This document shows, one piece after another, positions 11,123-21,890 of a stretch of DNA of 64,000 bases. The stretch covers positions 3,891,058 through 3,955,057 of the forward strand of contig CM037870.1 in assembly GCA_021292105.1 (NCBI GenBank), read 5' to 3'. The notes under the pieces are model-generated. The model was not told where the DNA came from and did not search any database. It was given only the letters and a program-made list of their open reading frames with translations. Source of the DNA: Anadara kagoshimensis. Taxonomy: Eukaryota > Mollusca > Bivalvia > Arcoida > Arcidae. Both the position numbers and the translations under genes were made by a program. Position 1 is the stretch's first letter. Each line of letters starts with the position of its first letter.

Positions 11123-14100
11123 TTGGCATTTTTTTACCTCTCAAGGCATGAAGTCGACAATGATCTGCCACTTCTGATGTAACGTTAATCTGAAATAAAA
11201 ACAATTAGAATGATAAAATTAGAATGCTTGTCAAATCAATGGAAATGCAGTTAATAGAAAAAGGGATGATTCATGAAGATTTAATGAATTTGATGGGGGT
11301 CGTTTTGCTGAACTTGCTTATTTAATACTTTGAAGACTATCAATCTAAGGATGCAATCATTTATGAGTATAGGGTTAAAATCTACGTACTGCTTGTGATG
11401 TATTCAAAGTTTCAATTAAGTAGTAAAGTAGTATACATATCTATACAACATATATTTTTCTCTAGATAAAATTTCTTTTAAAAATATTTACTTATTTTCT
11501 GTGAGAATATTTTAAATTCAGAGTTTTTTAAGACTAGATATATTTACGATAGAAAAATGAAGTCCAATTTCCTTATACAATATATCGTAAAAGACTAAAA
11601 CAATCATAAAACAACCCAATAATAATTTGGAAAAAAATAAAACCATGTACAAACCTTATATATTTTATTCATGCGAAAGCAACCAACCTTATAATCTGTG
11701 TTTATATACCGTTTTGCTTCAAGTAAGCAGTTTTGAAGTTGCCTGGCTCTTTCTTTATCTGGCTCCAATTTATTTGCAATGTCCACACGATCATCAAAAC
11801 TTCTACCCCTTCTCCTAGGTAACATTCTAGTCCTTCAAGAGATTTTCTAGTACCAGAGTATTTTTGAAGTATTTCGAACACAGTGCACGGCCTAGATAAG
11901 AACCACTAATTGTTTTAACCATTTGCTGCTTTTTAATACCCAATCAAACAACGAACACTTTACAAATGGTCAAACTTGTGTCAAAACGCAAAAAGTTTAA
12001 CTATGAATTACTTTATTTGGATTTAACTTATGTTTCTATTCAATACTGTTTATACTGGTTTATAATGGCATTTGGTGCCATTAATCTGATGATGTTTGGA
12101 GCCTTTATGGTTTCCTCCTTCGATGTTTTTATTTTCCTCTGGCCATAAGGTAGATCTTTATTATGAGTAGATGAAGTAAAAAAAATCTAATTTTTTGGGT
12201 CCATTCTCCGACTGTATATCTTCGGTTTCAGATGACGGCAAACAGCAACTTTCTAACATACTATGTTTCTTCCTTCCTAGGAACGGAACTTAGTTAAACC
12301 TGGTATTCAACAAATTATTTTTTTCAGCAAGTGAGTAAAGAATCTGACGTTGGATCTGCCATGATTGTGCTCCTTGATATGACTGAATCAAAGCCTCAAG
12401 TATTTCCTCTGTACTTGTGATTCATATTTTAACTGTTAGTAGTTATGTCTCCATAAAAATGTTTTAGTACTATTTCCTTTTCTTTTTCAAAAATATATCA
12501 GCACTTGTATTAGGAATTCCTAATCCTGATCTGAAAGCTTAGATTAGCAATTGTGATCATACCCCATTAGTCCTCTGCCATGTTTCTTCTGCCGTGCGTA
12601 AACTTAACATTTTAATCTTTTACTCCAAAACTACAGGGTCAAATTTGATGATATTTGGCATACCAATCATGTTGATATTTTAGTGATTTCTATATTGACT
12701 TATTGCTAACGAAGACAATGGAGATGTTTTTGAATTATATATGGTGGAGGGAAGGCATATCACTGAAGGGACATTCGATACAGTTGGATTTGCTATAGTG
12801 ACTTCAAGTACCTCCTTTTTCATACAACATTGCAACTTTTTACTTATTAATATCTTTGACGAATGATATACTTTCTTCATCTGATGTGACTGTGATGTTA
12901 GTACTGCAGAAGTGGTAGTAAAAATAAATCATCAACATTTATAGTGTATAAAATGTTTCCTGATGCTTAGAACTATACCTATATCATGAAAATGTATAAT
13001 ATATATCGTTTGTATCTGAATTATATATACTGTTTGTATCTGAATCTCATAGAGGTTGACACACACACGCGCACACACACACACTATTGCATAAACAAAA
13101 ACCCATACAAAACTGAAAAGAATATACAAGTACAATACAAAAGGAAATATAATAGATAAAATGTTGGAAATATTGGAAACAAACTATATATTTGTCATTT
13201 ACTTAAGTACTTGATGGTGTGTTGTATATATATATATGTTGTATACGTAAAATTGTCCTTTTGTTACCCGGCAAGTGAACCCAGTGGCCCCAACCCTGGC
13301 ACTTGACCATCCCTATTTAGTGTCTGGGACAATAAAAACATGAATTACAAAAACAATTTACTTATCCAATGCGTCGGCTGCATTTGGATGGTTTTCCTTG
13401 CCTTGAATCTTCAGTTGTTTTATTTTGACACTTAAGACGTCACGAAAAAGTAAGGTCCGATAAAACATTGGCACCACACTGCTTTCCTGTAGGTAATGAT
13501 TATGCTGGATTGTCAACACCAAAAACTTGATGGTCCATACTCATATTGATCGTTTGTTTACGTAAAGAAAGAACATAGCAAACAAGTGTGCATCTACATG
13601 GTGTTAATTTAAACCGTGGATCGCCACTCATTTACAGATTTCAGAAAATAAAAAAAAAGATCATGTCGGGCTGTGATTTTGTGAGGTGTTTTTTTTTCTT
13701 CATACTCTCAACCATTTTTTTTTTCATACTCTCAACAAAAGTTTCCGTGTCCATACTCATGCTGATAAATCGACCACTTGTTTATTCTGTTCGCTGAGGG
13801 TCAATCAACCAATCCAATTGCTAAACGTCGCGCATCCAAAATATTGTCCCCTGACGCCATTGTTGTTCACGAAGTTGTAATAATAATTTTTGCAAACCCA
13901 ACGAGAAAGCGGTGATACCCGGGAATCTAGATCGGAGCTTTTTTCATGAAATCCGCAATAAATTTATGTAATTAATTTGTTTAAGTATATGAGATACATG
14001 AAATTTTGAGGCTAAAAATAAAAATCCGCCATTATCAAGGGGATGTGATATCACTTTTCAAAGGGTGTGATTTCACTCGAGCTTATATTTACTTGTGTAA

Positions 14101-14126
14101 TTTTTAGACTTATCCCATCCTATACA
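11123..14126. other. Unassigned AT-rich sequence
   Basis: No gene is recognised. It contains a CA/GT microsatellite near 13059-13084, a TATATA run near 13225-13238 and a short repeated TTCATACTCTCAAC motif at about 13699 and 13723. Confidence 0.4.
13059..13084. repeat. CA microsatellite
   Basis: Short imperfect run of CA dinucleotides with CG interruptions. Confidence 0.9.
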
Positions 14127-14200
14127 CTTGTCAGTTCCAACGTTTTTACTTTGCTTCTGGATTGTGATTCGGACATGGATAAGTATGTTTGTTTTTGATA
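14127..14200 (+). mobile_element. PLE 3' end fragment
   Basis: Only the last roughly 74 bases of the PLE tail are present (TTGTCAGTTCCAACGTTTTT to TGTTTGTTTTTGAT). Confidence 0.8.
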
Positions 14201-14379
14201 TACACAAATGGTATTATTATTAACAAACAATGTATTGCCTTTTAGGTTAACGATATCCAAGGAGATGCTTAGTCCACAAGGAGAGATACAAGCCCAGTGG
14301 TGGTCATTATTACTAAACATTATTTTTTGCTGTACCAGACGAAAACATTCCTAATCACTTTTGTTGCTTTATGTGTTTG

Positions 14380-15240
14380 GTGCTTGTTTTCCTGCAATCA
14401 TTGACTGTAGTCGATTTAAGCTACAAATAACATTTTAACTTTATTTTTAAAATTGTTTGAGAATATGAAATATAGTGAATCGGTATAATTACCGTTTTCA
14501 TAAACAGATTAAAGAAAAGACTATTATCACTTGATGTTATAATCAAAAACAAACTTACTAATCCATATCCGAATCACAATCCAGAAGCAAAGTAAAAATT
14601 TTGGAACTAACAAGTTAGGTTATACACGTGAACTTCCACCAGGGAAGTGAGGCCGGGTGCTCTGGAAGGGTAAACACCTCCTGTTTAGCTAGCTACACCC
14701 GCCACGTGTGTAATCAAAATAGTGTGAAAGGAACATGGAACTATGAGACGTCAAAAATATCGAGGGCAATCCTGGACACAGAGACATCAAACTTGTCAAC
14801 AATACTGTGATGACGGCCATAAAACTTTTTGAGGGCCTTAATAAGCCTAGGCTTATAAAAGATAAATTAAAATCATACATAATTTCTGACTCGATTGAAA
14901 AGTTACAGCCTTAATTTTTATGAGGTTATCGGTGAATTTGTTTTTGTCTTGATTGGTTGTAAACTTTGACTGTTGTCGATCTTTAACTACAAATGTCATA
15001 TAAACTATAATATAAATGTTTGCTAATGTGAAATACAGTGAGTGAGTATAACTACCGTTTTCTTGAACAGATTTAGGAAAATACTGTTATCACTTGATAT
15101 TATAAATGGGTTAATTAACATGATTTCGTAAATTCTAACCCCGATTGAAAACCGCGATAATGATTATGTAGCCTTAATTTTCATGAGTTTTGCGGTGAAT
15201 TAGTTTTTATCTCAAATGGTTGATTAAACACGTAATGTAC
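14380..15240. repeat. Diverged tandem repeat split by a PLE tail
   Basis: The block 14385-14540 (GACTGTAGTCGATTTAAGCT, GAATCGGTATAATTACCG, TATCACTTGATGTTATAA) recurs at 14965-15110. The block at about 14890-14960 recurs at about 15135-15230. The PLE insertion at 14542-14855 interrupts the first block, so the repeat is older than that insertion. Confidence 0.65.
14542..14855 (-). mobile_element. PLE copy, C-terminal RT end plus 3' tail
   Basis: On the minus strand it runs from the codons for KPRLIKALKKFYGRHH through the stop and the whole 3' untranslated region to ATCAAAAACAAAC. It is close to the young consensus. Confidence 0.85.
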
Positions 15241-15469
15241 TGTATTTATCAGAATTTTACCAAGTGACGGGGCGAAAAAGCGTGCTAAAACCTAATTGAT
15301 TTTATGGTAAGCCCATATTAAAACGTACCCTCAAAGTAAGATTGATGATCATTACTATATTGGTGAATTTACATGATGCAGGTTTTTATATTCAAAGAAT
15401 GCAATTAAAATTTAAAAACCCTTAGGCATCATGAGTAGAAGAGAAATGTTTAAGGCATTAAATCATTAC

Positions 15470-16340
15470 CATATATAATTATATCATCTAGATAGGTTAA
15501 TAGGATTCTCTAAGGTTATACGACCTCATAGTTCAGTTACAAAAGCAGGCATTATAAAATGGTCTCGAAGATGTTTTAGGCATTCAATCCTAACTAAATT
15601 TGTATAACATATACACCAGTTTCAATTTTTCAGCACTAGACGGCCTTTTCGGAATACAATTCCTTATCAGAAGTGCTTGGACGAAAATTATGAAAAAAAA
15701 CTGCTTTAAAATGTTAAAAAGATACCCAAAGGACGAAATTATATTTTATATTAAATATTAAGTTGAGGGAGTACTTTGCCTGAGGAAGTATACCTTTGTT
15801 TCTTTGTATATAATAACAGCAGCTACCAGCTTACTCTATATGATAACACAGTGACGCTACAAAAAGTAAGTCTTATAAGACAGAATCTACATGTAGGTCG
15901 TTATATACAATGAATGGAATTTGAATTGAAACCTTATTTATCAAGAATAGAACAAGCCCGTTTTAGGCTTTCAGCTCCAACTACTTTTGTATACAAAAAT
16001 ATCATCTACTAGATATGTTATAAGAACACATAGTGCAGCAGCTACAAAAAAGCCTTATAAGACGCATAATCTACAAGTAGCTCGTTCCATTCAATGAATC
16101 CAATTTAAATTCAGAAACTTTAAAAATAGAGCAAGTCTTGTATATAATATCATCTAAATATGTTATACGAATACATAGTGTAGCTACAAAAGGGGGACTT
16201 ATAAGACAGAGAATCTATAAGATCGCGTGTTGTCAACGAGATGATTAGGATAAAAAGCAATCGAATATAATAGAAAGGAAATTAGTTTACAATATGCCAT
16301 CATACATTTAGATGTGTTATCCTCAATGATTGATTGCATC
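15470..16340. repeat. Degenerate tandem repeat
   Basis: Variants of ATATCATCTA..ATATGTTATA with ACATAGTG..AGCTACAAAA and CTTATAAGACAGA recur at about 15480, 15845, 16003 and 16147. Spacing is uneven at about 145-190 bases or multiples. A decayed hammerhead module (15610-15790) lies inside. Confidence 0.55.
15612..15790 (-). ncRNA. Decayed hammerhead ribozyme module
   Basis: The minus strand carries AGCACTT, CTGATAA, the GGAATTGTATTCC stem, GAAAAGGCCGTC and TAGTGCT at 15625-15672, preceded on that strand by the module's ACTCCCTC-type block. The core differs from the CTGATGA consensus, so self-cleavage is not expected. Confidence 0.65.
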
Positions 16341-16423
16341 GAAGCTGCTTTTGTCTGTAAAAGTCTTTAGATAACACGACTGACATCTTCTTTACAACTT
16401 ATTTGACAGACTTTACGTTAAGA

Positions 16424-16740
16424 TAATGCGTTAACTTTCAGCCACTCTGATTAATGTCCTCGCATAACATGGCTTAAATGACGGAATATTAAGAGGCTCT
16501 TGAGAAGGAAGCTGACCCACTCGTAATTATATAGTTGTAGTAGGAGTGATACTAAAAATAGAAAAAAAGAAAACGAAAACACGTACAGTTATTAAAATGG
16601 AAGATAATGCGTTAACTTTCTGCCACACATAATAGGGTTAAATTAAGAGGCTCTTGAGATGGTATTTGACCCACTCGTAATTATAGTTTTAGTAGGAGTG
16701 GTACTATAAATAGAAAAAAGAAACTCGATACAGTTAAATA
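16424..16740. repeat. Two-copy tandem repeat, about 180 bp
   Basis: ATAATGCGTTAACTTTC (about 16424 and 16603), AGAGGCTCTTGAGA (about 16491 and 16648) and GACCCACTCGTAATTATA (about 16513 and 16669) recur in the same order. Confidence 0.8.
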
Positions 16741-17037
16741 TTTAAGATTCATCGATAATATAGGAGGATAATGGTATTGAACTTTAATATCGTAAATTAG
16801 AGGCCTTCTAGGTAAGGATGCTTTACAGATCATTAAACGCCACATGCAGATATATAGGTGACTTTTCTTCTTAATAATTCTAAATTTGTAGACTAGTAAA
16901 TGCCACGAATCTTAGTGAGCTTGAATTTAAACTACGACTAACTCTGCTTCTTATTTTGATTTATTCCTCAATAATTACACCTCAAATGATCTAATTGGAA
17001 GCTATATGAGAAATGCGATGCCTTGAAATTTTTATTT

Positions 17038-17097
17038 TCCACCTTCCTTTTATATGCAGCTATATACTTGCTTTCTCTGCTTATGGTGTGTTTTATC
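17038..17097 (+). mobile_element. PLE reverse-transcriptase scrap
   Basis: It matches the part of the RT frame that encodes FPFLCSNIPASPAYGVF. It leads directly into a block (GAGCCGATATCTCTGCTGGT) that also follows the first hammerhead locus at 17477. RT sequence and hammerhead module are therefore physically linked. Confidence 0.6.
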
Positions 17098-17235
17098 ACT
17101 GAGCCGATATCTCTGCTGGTGGCTGGTGCCGCGAGGATATCACAAACCCAGAAGGCAATAATTTCGTATTGTCAAAAATATACTATAATTGTCTAAATTT
17201 CCTGCAAGGTAAAATTTGAAATTTCACAAAAACTA

Positions 17236-17308
17236 AGGTCAGTTCCAAAGTTTTTACTTTGCTTCTGGATTGTGATTCGGAAATGGATAAGTATGTTTGT
17301 TTTTGAGT
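17236..17308 (+). mobile_element. PLE 3' end fragment
   Basis: The last roughly 70 bases of the PLE tail end at TGTTTGTTTTTGA. Its second half (from 17261) is included in the 1003-bp duplication and reappears at 18264-18310. Confidence 0.8.
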
Positions 17309-17390
17309 ATACTCCCTCATGCAAAGTATTTCCTTAGCTTATTTTGGTCCTTTGAGGAGCTTTTCAACATCTTTTAAATAATTTTGGTCC

Positions 17391-17437
17391 AAGCACTACT
17401 GATGAGGAATTGTATTCCGAAACGGCCGTCTAGTGCT
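17391..17437 (+). ncRNA. Hammerhead ribozyme with complete consensus core
   Basis: The order of parts matches a type I hammerhead with a minimal stem III. Stem I strand AGCACTA is at 17392-17398, CTGATGA at 17399-17405, stem II GGAAT/ATTCC with loop TGT at 17406-17418, GAA at 17419-17421, short stem III ACGGCCGT at 17422-17429 and cleavage-site C at 17430. The matching stem I strand TAGTGCT is at 17431-17437. Self-cleavage is predicted after 17430. Hammerheads with short stem III are known in Penelope-like elements and in animal retrozymes. Activity is inferred from sequence only. Confidence 0.88.
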
Positions 17438-17717
17438 GTAAATATAAAACTGGTATAATGTGTAATTTAAACTCCTGAGCCGATATCTCTGCTGGTGGCT
17501 GGTGCCCAGAGGATATCACAAACTCAGTAGGCAATAATTTCCTATTATTGTCAGAAATATACTAAATTTCCTGCAAGTTAAAATTTAAAAATTTCTCAAA
17601 AACTAAGGTATACTCCCTCATGCAAAGTATTTCCTTAGCTTAATTTAGTAAAATATATTTTGGTCCTTTGAGTAGCTTTTCATCTTCAAAATAATTTTGG
17701 TTTCCTAATTTTGGTCC

Positions 17718-17765
17718 AAGCACTTCTGATTAGGAATTGTATTCCGAAACGGCCGCCTAGTGCTG
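17718..17765 (+). ncRNA. Decayed hammerhead ribozyme
   Basis: Same layout as the locus 327 bases upstream, but the core reads CTGATTA and the cleavage triplet reads GCC, so it is probably inactive. Stem II and the AGCACT/AGTGCT arms remain. Confidence 0.75.
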
Positions 17766-17798
17766 TAAATATAAAACTGGTATAATATGTAATACTAC

Positions 17799-17935
17799 GG
17801 TATGATAGAGCATGTTCCCAATAATGTAGTCTTATACAACAAAGCAGGCTAGCTATCGTTGACTCAATAATACTGCTTATCCTAATCTTCAAAAAGTTTT
17901 ATGGTCATCATCACAATATCGTGTTCAACTTAATT
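17799..17935 (+). mobile_element. Decayed PLE RT C-terminal fragment
   Basis: GGTATGATAGAGCATGTTCC and AAAAAGTTTTATGGTCATCA correspond to the RT stretch encoding RYGRACSHYGDF...KKFYGRHH, with small indels. It is repeated at 18802-18938. It directly follows the second hammerhead locus, which supports a PLE origin for the ribozyme module. Confidence 0.65.
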
Positions 17936-17983
17936 TGCCAGGTTTCAAATTTGTTATCTTGTTTTTTGGATTAATATTTTTAC

Positions 17984-18241
17984 ATGGACTGGTTTGTTTT
18001 TCGGATGACATTAAATTATCAGGTTCACTTAAATCATACTAAATCTATATTCCTAAAACAATTTGAAATATTAATATACAAAATTAATAAACTTACTTTA
18101 TATTACTTTCATAAACACATTTTTGACGTAAAAAGAGAAGCTGAAAAAAGATATGCAGGTTATCTTTTATACGCACAAAGCAGATCAAAGGAGTACTCGC
18201 GTTCTAAGTTTGTAATCATACGAAGTTTAGAGGGTATATAG
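17984..18241 (+). CDS. Unrecognised 85-codon frame, duplicated at 18987-19244
   Basis: The frame is basic and rich in aromatic residues, and it is identical in both copies of the duplication simply because the duplication is recent. No family was recognised. It begins close to ACATGGACTGGTTTGTTTTT, which resembles a decayed PLE tail end. It is most likely non-coding. Confidence 0.15.
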   Translation: MDWFVFRMTLNYQVHLNHTKSIFLKQFEILIYKINKLTLYYFHKHIFDVKREAEKRYAGYLLYAQSRSKEYSRSKFVIIRSLEGI

Positions 18242-18393
18242 AAATCATCTCGTTGTCCGAGATGCTTCTGGATTGTGATTCGGAAATGGATAAGTATGCT
18301 TGTTTTTGAGTATACTCCCTCATGCAAAGTATTTCCTTAGCTTATTTTGGTCCTTTGAGGAGCTTTTCAACATCTTTTAAATAATTTTGGTCC

Positions 18394-18440
18394 AAGCACT
18401 ACTGATGAGGAATTGTATTCCGAAACGGCCGTCTAGTGCT
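18394..18440 (+). ncRNA. Hammerhead ribozyme with complete consensus core, copy 2
   Basis: It is identical in core and stems to the locus at 17391-17437, carried by the second copy of the 1003-bp duplication. Predicted cleavage is after 18433. Confidence 0.88.
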
Positions 18441-18720
18441 GTAAATATAAAACTGGTATAATGTGTAATTTAAACTCCTGAGCCGATATCTCTGCTGGTG
18501 GCTGGTGCCCAGAGGATATCACAAACTCAGTAGGCAATAATTTCCTATTATTGTCAGAAATATACTAAATTTCCTGCAAGTTAAAATTTAAAAATTTCTC
18601 AAAAACTAAGGTATACTCCCTCATGCAAAGTATTTCCTTAGCTTAATTTAGTAAAATATATTTTGGTCCTTTGAGTAGCTTTTCATCTTCAAAATATTTT
18701 TGGTTTCCTAATTTTGGTCC

Positions 18721-18768
18721 AAGCACTTCTGATTAGGAATTGTATTCCGAAACGGCCGCCTAGTGCTG
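18721..18768 (+). ncRNA. Decayed hammerhead ribozyme, copy 2
   Basis: It is the duplicate of the decayed locus at 17718-17765, with the same altered core and cleavage triplet. Confidence 0.75.
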
Positions 18769-19547
18769 TAAATATAAAACTGGTATAATATGTAATACTA
18801 CGGTATGATAGAGCATGTTCCCAATAATGTAGTCTTATACAACAAAGCAGGCTAGCTATCGTTGACTCAATAATACTGCTTATCCTAATCTTCAAAAAGT
18901 TTTATGGTCATCATCACAATATCGTGTTCAACTTAATTTGCCAGGTTTCAAATTTGTTATCTTGTTTTTTGGATTAATATTTTTACATGGACTGGTTTGT
19001 TTTTCGGATGACATTAAATTATCAGGTTCACTTAAATCATACTAAATCTATATTCCTAAAACAATTTGAAATATTAATATACAAAATTAATAAACTTACT
19101 TTATATTACTTTCATAAACACATTTTTGACGTAAAAAGAGAAGCTGAAAAAAGATATGCAGGTTATCTTTTATACGCACAAAGCAGATCAAAGGAGTACT
19201 CGCGTTCTAAGTTTGTAATCATACGAAGTTTAGAGGGTATATAGAAATCATCTCGTTGTCCGTCCCAATATCTTATCTTGTCCTCTTCATATCTTCCACG
19301 TCTGTATGGATTTTGATCAAACTTGGTACAAAATGTAATCAAACGTAAGACAATGTGTCGCATACTAAATTCATATGTATAAATCAAAGGTCAAGGTCAG
19401 GAGGTTAATGTTATGGGAGTATTTGGCTCTCAAGAGTTAGTTCTAGTTTCAATAGGAAACGTAAGTGGCAAGTAACATTTTTGCCACACGTCGAAGATCG
19501 TGTTAAAGGTCAGAAAACATATTTTTTGCAGAAAATTATATGGGCGT

Positions 19548-19668
19548 TCAAAACTAACACCTTCGAAGCACCCGGCCTCACTTATCTAGGGGAATTTTGT
19601 TAGTTTCATATTTTACTTGTGTTTTGGGATTGTAATTTGGACATGAGTTAGTTTATTGGTTTTTAATA
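19548..19668 (+). mobile_element. Old PLE 3' tail fragment
   Basis: GAAGCACCCGGCCTCACTT, GGGATTGTAATTTGGACATG and a degraded terminus are present in the family order. Confidence 0.6.
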
Positions 19669-20417
19669 TTACATATTTGAACTACATCTTCAAATGTTAA
19701 CCTTTTACCAAATTAACATTTTGCATTATAAAATATTCCTTACAAATATTGCTGTTATTTTCACCATTTCTTTAGTAGCTCCAAGATTCGAATTTCCTTT
19801 CTAAAATAAAATTGTACCGAAAATTCAGAACTACATTAAAATCGATCCAAAAATCGATCCAAACATTTATCATCTCGGTTTTCTAGGTGATGTTTATCTA
19901 GTTAGTCAGTCATAAAAAAATTTAAACATGACAAAGTGCTCATCACCAGAAGAAACTTGACACCCTTAGAACTGAGGTTTAAAGCTCATAAATGTTCATA
20001 AACATTCAAAAATATTGATTTTTCAGTATAAATTCATATGTCAAATACCAGACAATAAATTAAAATTAATGCTTTAAGGTATGTGACTACAAAGTCTGAC
20101 GCAAATTAATAATAGAAATTTAATCTGGAAAACAACGGAATTAAAAAACAAGTATTTGCTTTGGTAAATGAAAACGTCATGGGCAATGGTTTCAATTAAC
20201 TGGAAAACCCTTTGGCTTAATTTCTGTTAATATTATTTTAGTTGATGAAAAATTTTCAAAGCCACACTAAACCTTTGAGAGCTAATTTAAAGCATGTTAT
20301 AATTGCTATAAACCATAGACAACAATTTTTTAAAACATTAAAGCAAGCGCCTTTTCGACTTTTTGAAATGACTCCAAAACAATTGTATATGATTTGTTTT
20401 CTGGATATTAATTTACT
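19669..20417. other. Unassigned AT-rich sequence
   Basis: No repeat or gene is recognised. Confidence 0.4.
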
Positions 20418-21065
20418 GTGTAACAGCCTGTAAGCTCTTTTCTGATAATAGTTTCGTTATATGCGAATTTAAACATAAAATTCAAACACCTATGTATAAA
20501 ATGATGTTGTTAAAAAGTTTTATAAAGTGTCTGTATTGTAAATCATTGTTGATGTGTGGGCTGACAGAATAACACATGTCTGGCTTTATGGTTGATATCC
20601 ATACAACCAGAGTTTAAAATAATTGATAAAAATAAATGTAAGAAAAAGAAAAATATATTCAGGAATATATAAAGCATTACCAAACATAATCCATGTACAA
20701 GTCATAATCCATAAGTAAAGTAAAAACTTTGAAACTGGAAAGTTAGGTTAATCAAAAACAAACATACTAATCCATGTCCGAACTACAGTCCAGAAGCAAA
20801 GTAAAAACTTTGGAATTGACAAGTAGGGTTAGACACGCGAACTTCCACCAAGGACGTGAGCATGAATATAAAGTTACTATATAATAGCCTACAACCTTTT
20901 TTCCTGATAATGGTTATGTTATATGCAAATTTGAACAAAATATTCTATATTTCTTTTGTATAAGATGATGTTGTTAAAATGTTTTAGGAAATGTCTTATT
21001 GTATTATTCATTAATGCTCCTTGGGTTAACAGAAAAAACACGTCTCGTTTATAATAATTTTGAGA
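20418..21065. repeat. Diverged direct duplication around PLE tails
   Basis: 20418-20595 (CTGATAATAGTTTCGTTATATG, AAATGATGTTGTTAAAAAG) recurs at 20885-21065 with moderate divergence. Two PLE tails on the minus strand (20688-20862) lie between the copies. Confidence 0.6.
20688..20862 (-). mobile_element. Two abutting PLE 3' tails
   Basis: An older tail end (20688-20755) is directly joined to a younger one (20756-20862, starting ATCAAAAACAAACATACTAA). The younger copy's 3' end lies inside the older copy's untranslated region. Confidence 0.75.
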
Positions 21066-21487
21066 TAAATAATATACAGAAAAAACTAAACAATCTGTAT
21101 CATGCATATATCTTACTTAAAATGTGAAAATCCTAATAATGACCGTTTGATCAACAGATACAGCTTTCCAGATAATCTTGCAATCAATAATCGTAAGTTA
21201 CATTTGAAATTGGATTGGCTATAGTCAACGAAATATTTATGATTTTTAAGTTTGTCTTTTTTGAATATCCCATTTGATAGTGCATTATGGTCTTGGTATT
21301 ATTTACCATTTAAAAAAAAAATTTTCATCTGCTGTCAGATTTTATTTCACGATTTCCGTGTTAATATTCGTTTTAAATACGATATTCTTGAATTAAATCA
21401 ATGGCGCAAAAGCAATTGATTACATGGGTGATATTCAATATCGTTTCAATATGCGAACGTTATTGTCGACAAATTAATACTGCTATT

Positions 21488-21644
21488 ATCAAAAACAAAC
21501 ATACTAATCCATGTCCGACTCGCAATCCAGAAGCAAGGTAAAAACTTTGGAACTGACAAGTTAGGTTAGACACGTGAACTTCCACCAGGGAAGTGAGGCC
21601 GGGTGCTCCGGATGGGTAAGCACCTCCTGTTTAGCTAGCTACAC
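21488..21644 (-). mobile_element. PLE 3' tail
   Basis: Near-consensus tail, truncated in the untranslated region at the TTTAGCTAGCTACAC block. Confidence 0.85.
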
Positions 21645-21831
21645 ATTACATGTATTATCATATATTTCATTTTTGTCAACATTTGATACACGATTTGGCA
21701 GTAGATTTTTTTGTTTTTATAAAAGAATCATTAGAAACTTCCAGATATTGTTTACTTTATTCGCAGCACAGTTAAATGGAATTTTTATGTACTATAGGTA
21801 GAAACTATTACTTAATCTGTTTTTATTTTGC

Positions 21832-21890
21832 AGCATTTGACGGCCGTTTCGGAATAAAACTCCTCATCAATAGTATTTTGAAGGATTAAG
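21832..21890 (-). ncRNA. Decayed hammerhead relic
   Basis: The minus strand shows CTGATGA changed to TTGATGA, a weakened stem II, GAAACGGCCGTC and degraded stem I arms. The arrangement is recognisable, but it is probably inactive. Confidence 0.55.

Larger units (their letters stand above)
17261..18259. repeat. Tandem duplication, copy 1 (period 1003 bp)
   Basis: The segment from GCTTCTGGATTGTGATTCGG to ATCTCGTTGTCCG is repeated at 18264-19262 with only about two substitutions noticed by eye. Four bases (AGAT, 18260-18263) lie between the copies. Each copy holds a PLE tail end, two hammerhead loci 327 bases apart, a decayed RT C-terminal fragment and an unrecognised 85-codon frame. The duplication must be very recent, or is an assembly artefact. 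Confidence 0.95.
18264..19262. repeat. Tandem duplication, copy 2
   Basis: It is the second copy of 17261-18259, offset by 1003 bases throughout. The sequence after 19262 is unrelated to the sequence after copy 1. Confidence 0.95.

Noticed and set aside
13059-13238. CA and TA runs as functional structure
   Set aside because: They are ordinary short microsatellites.
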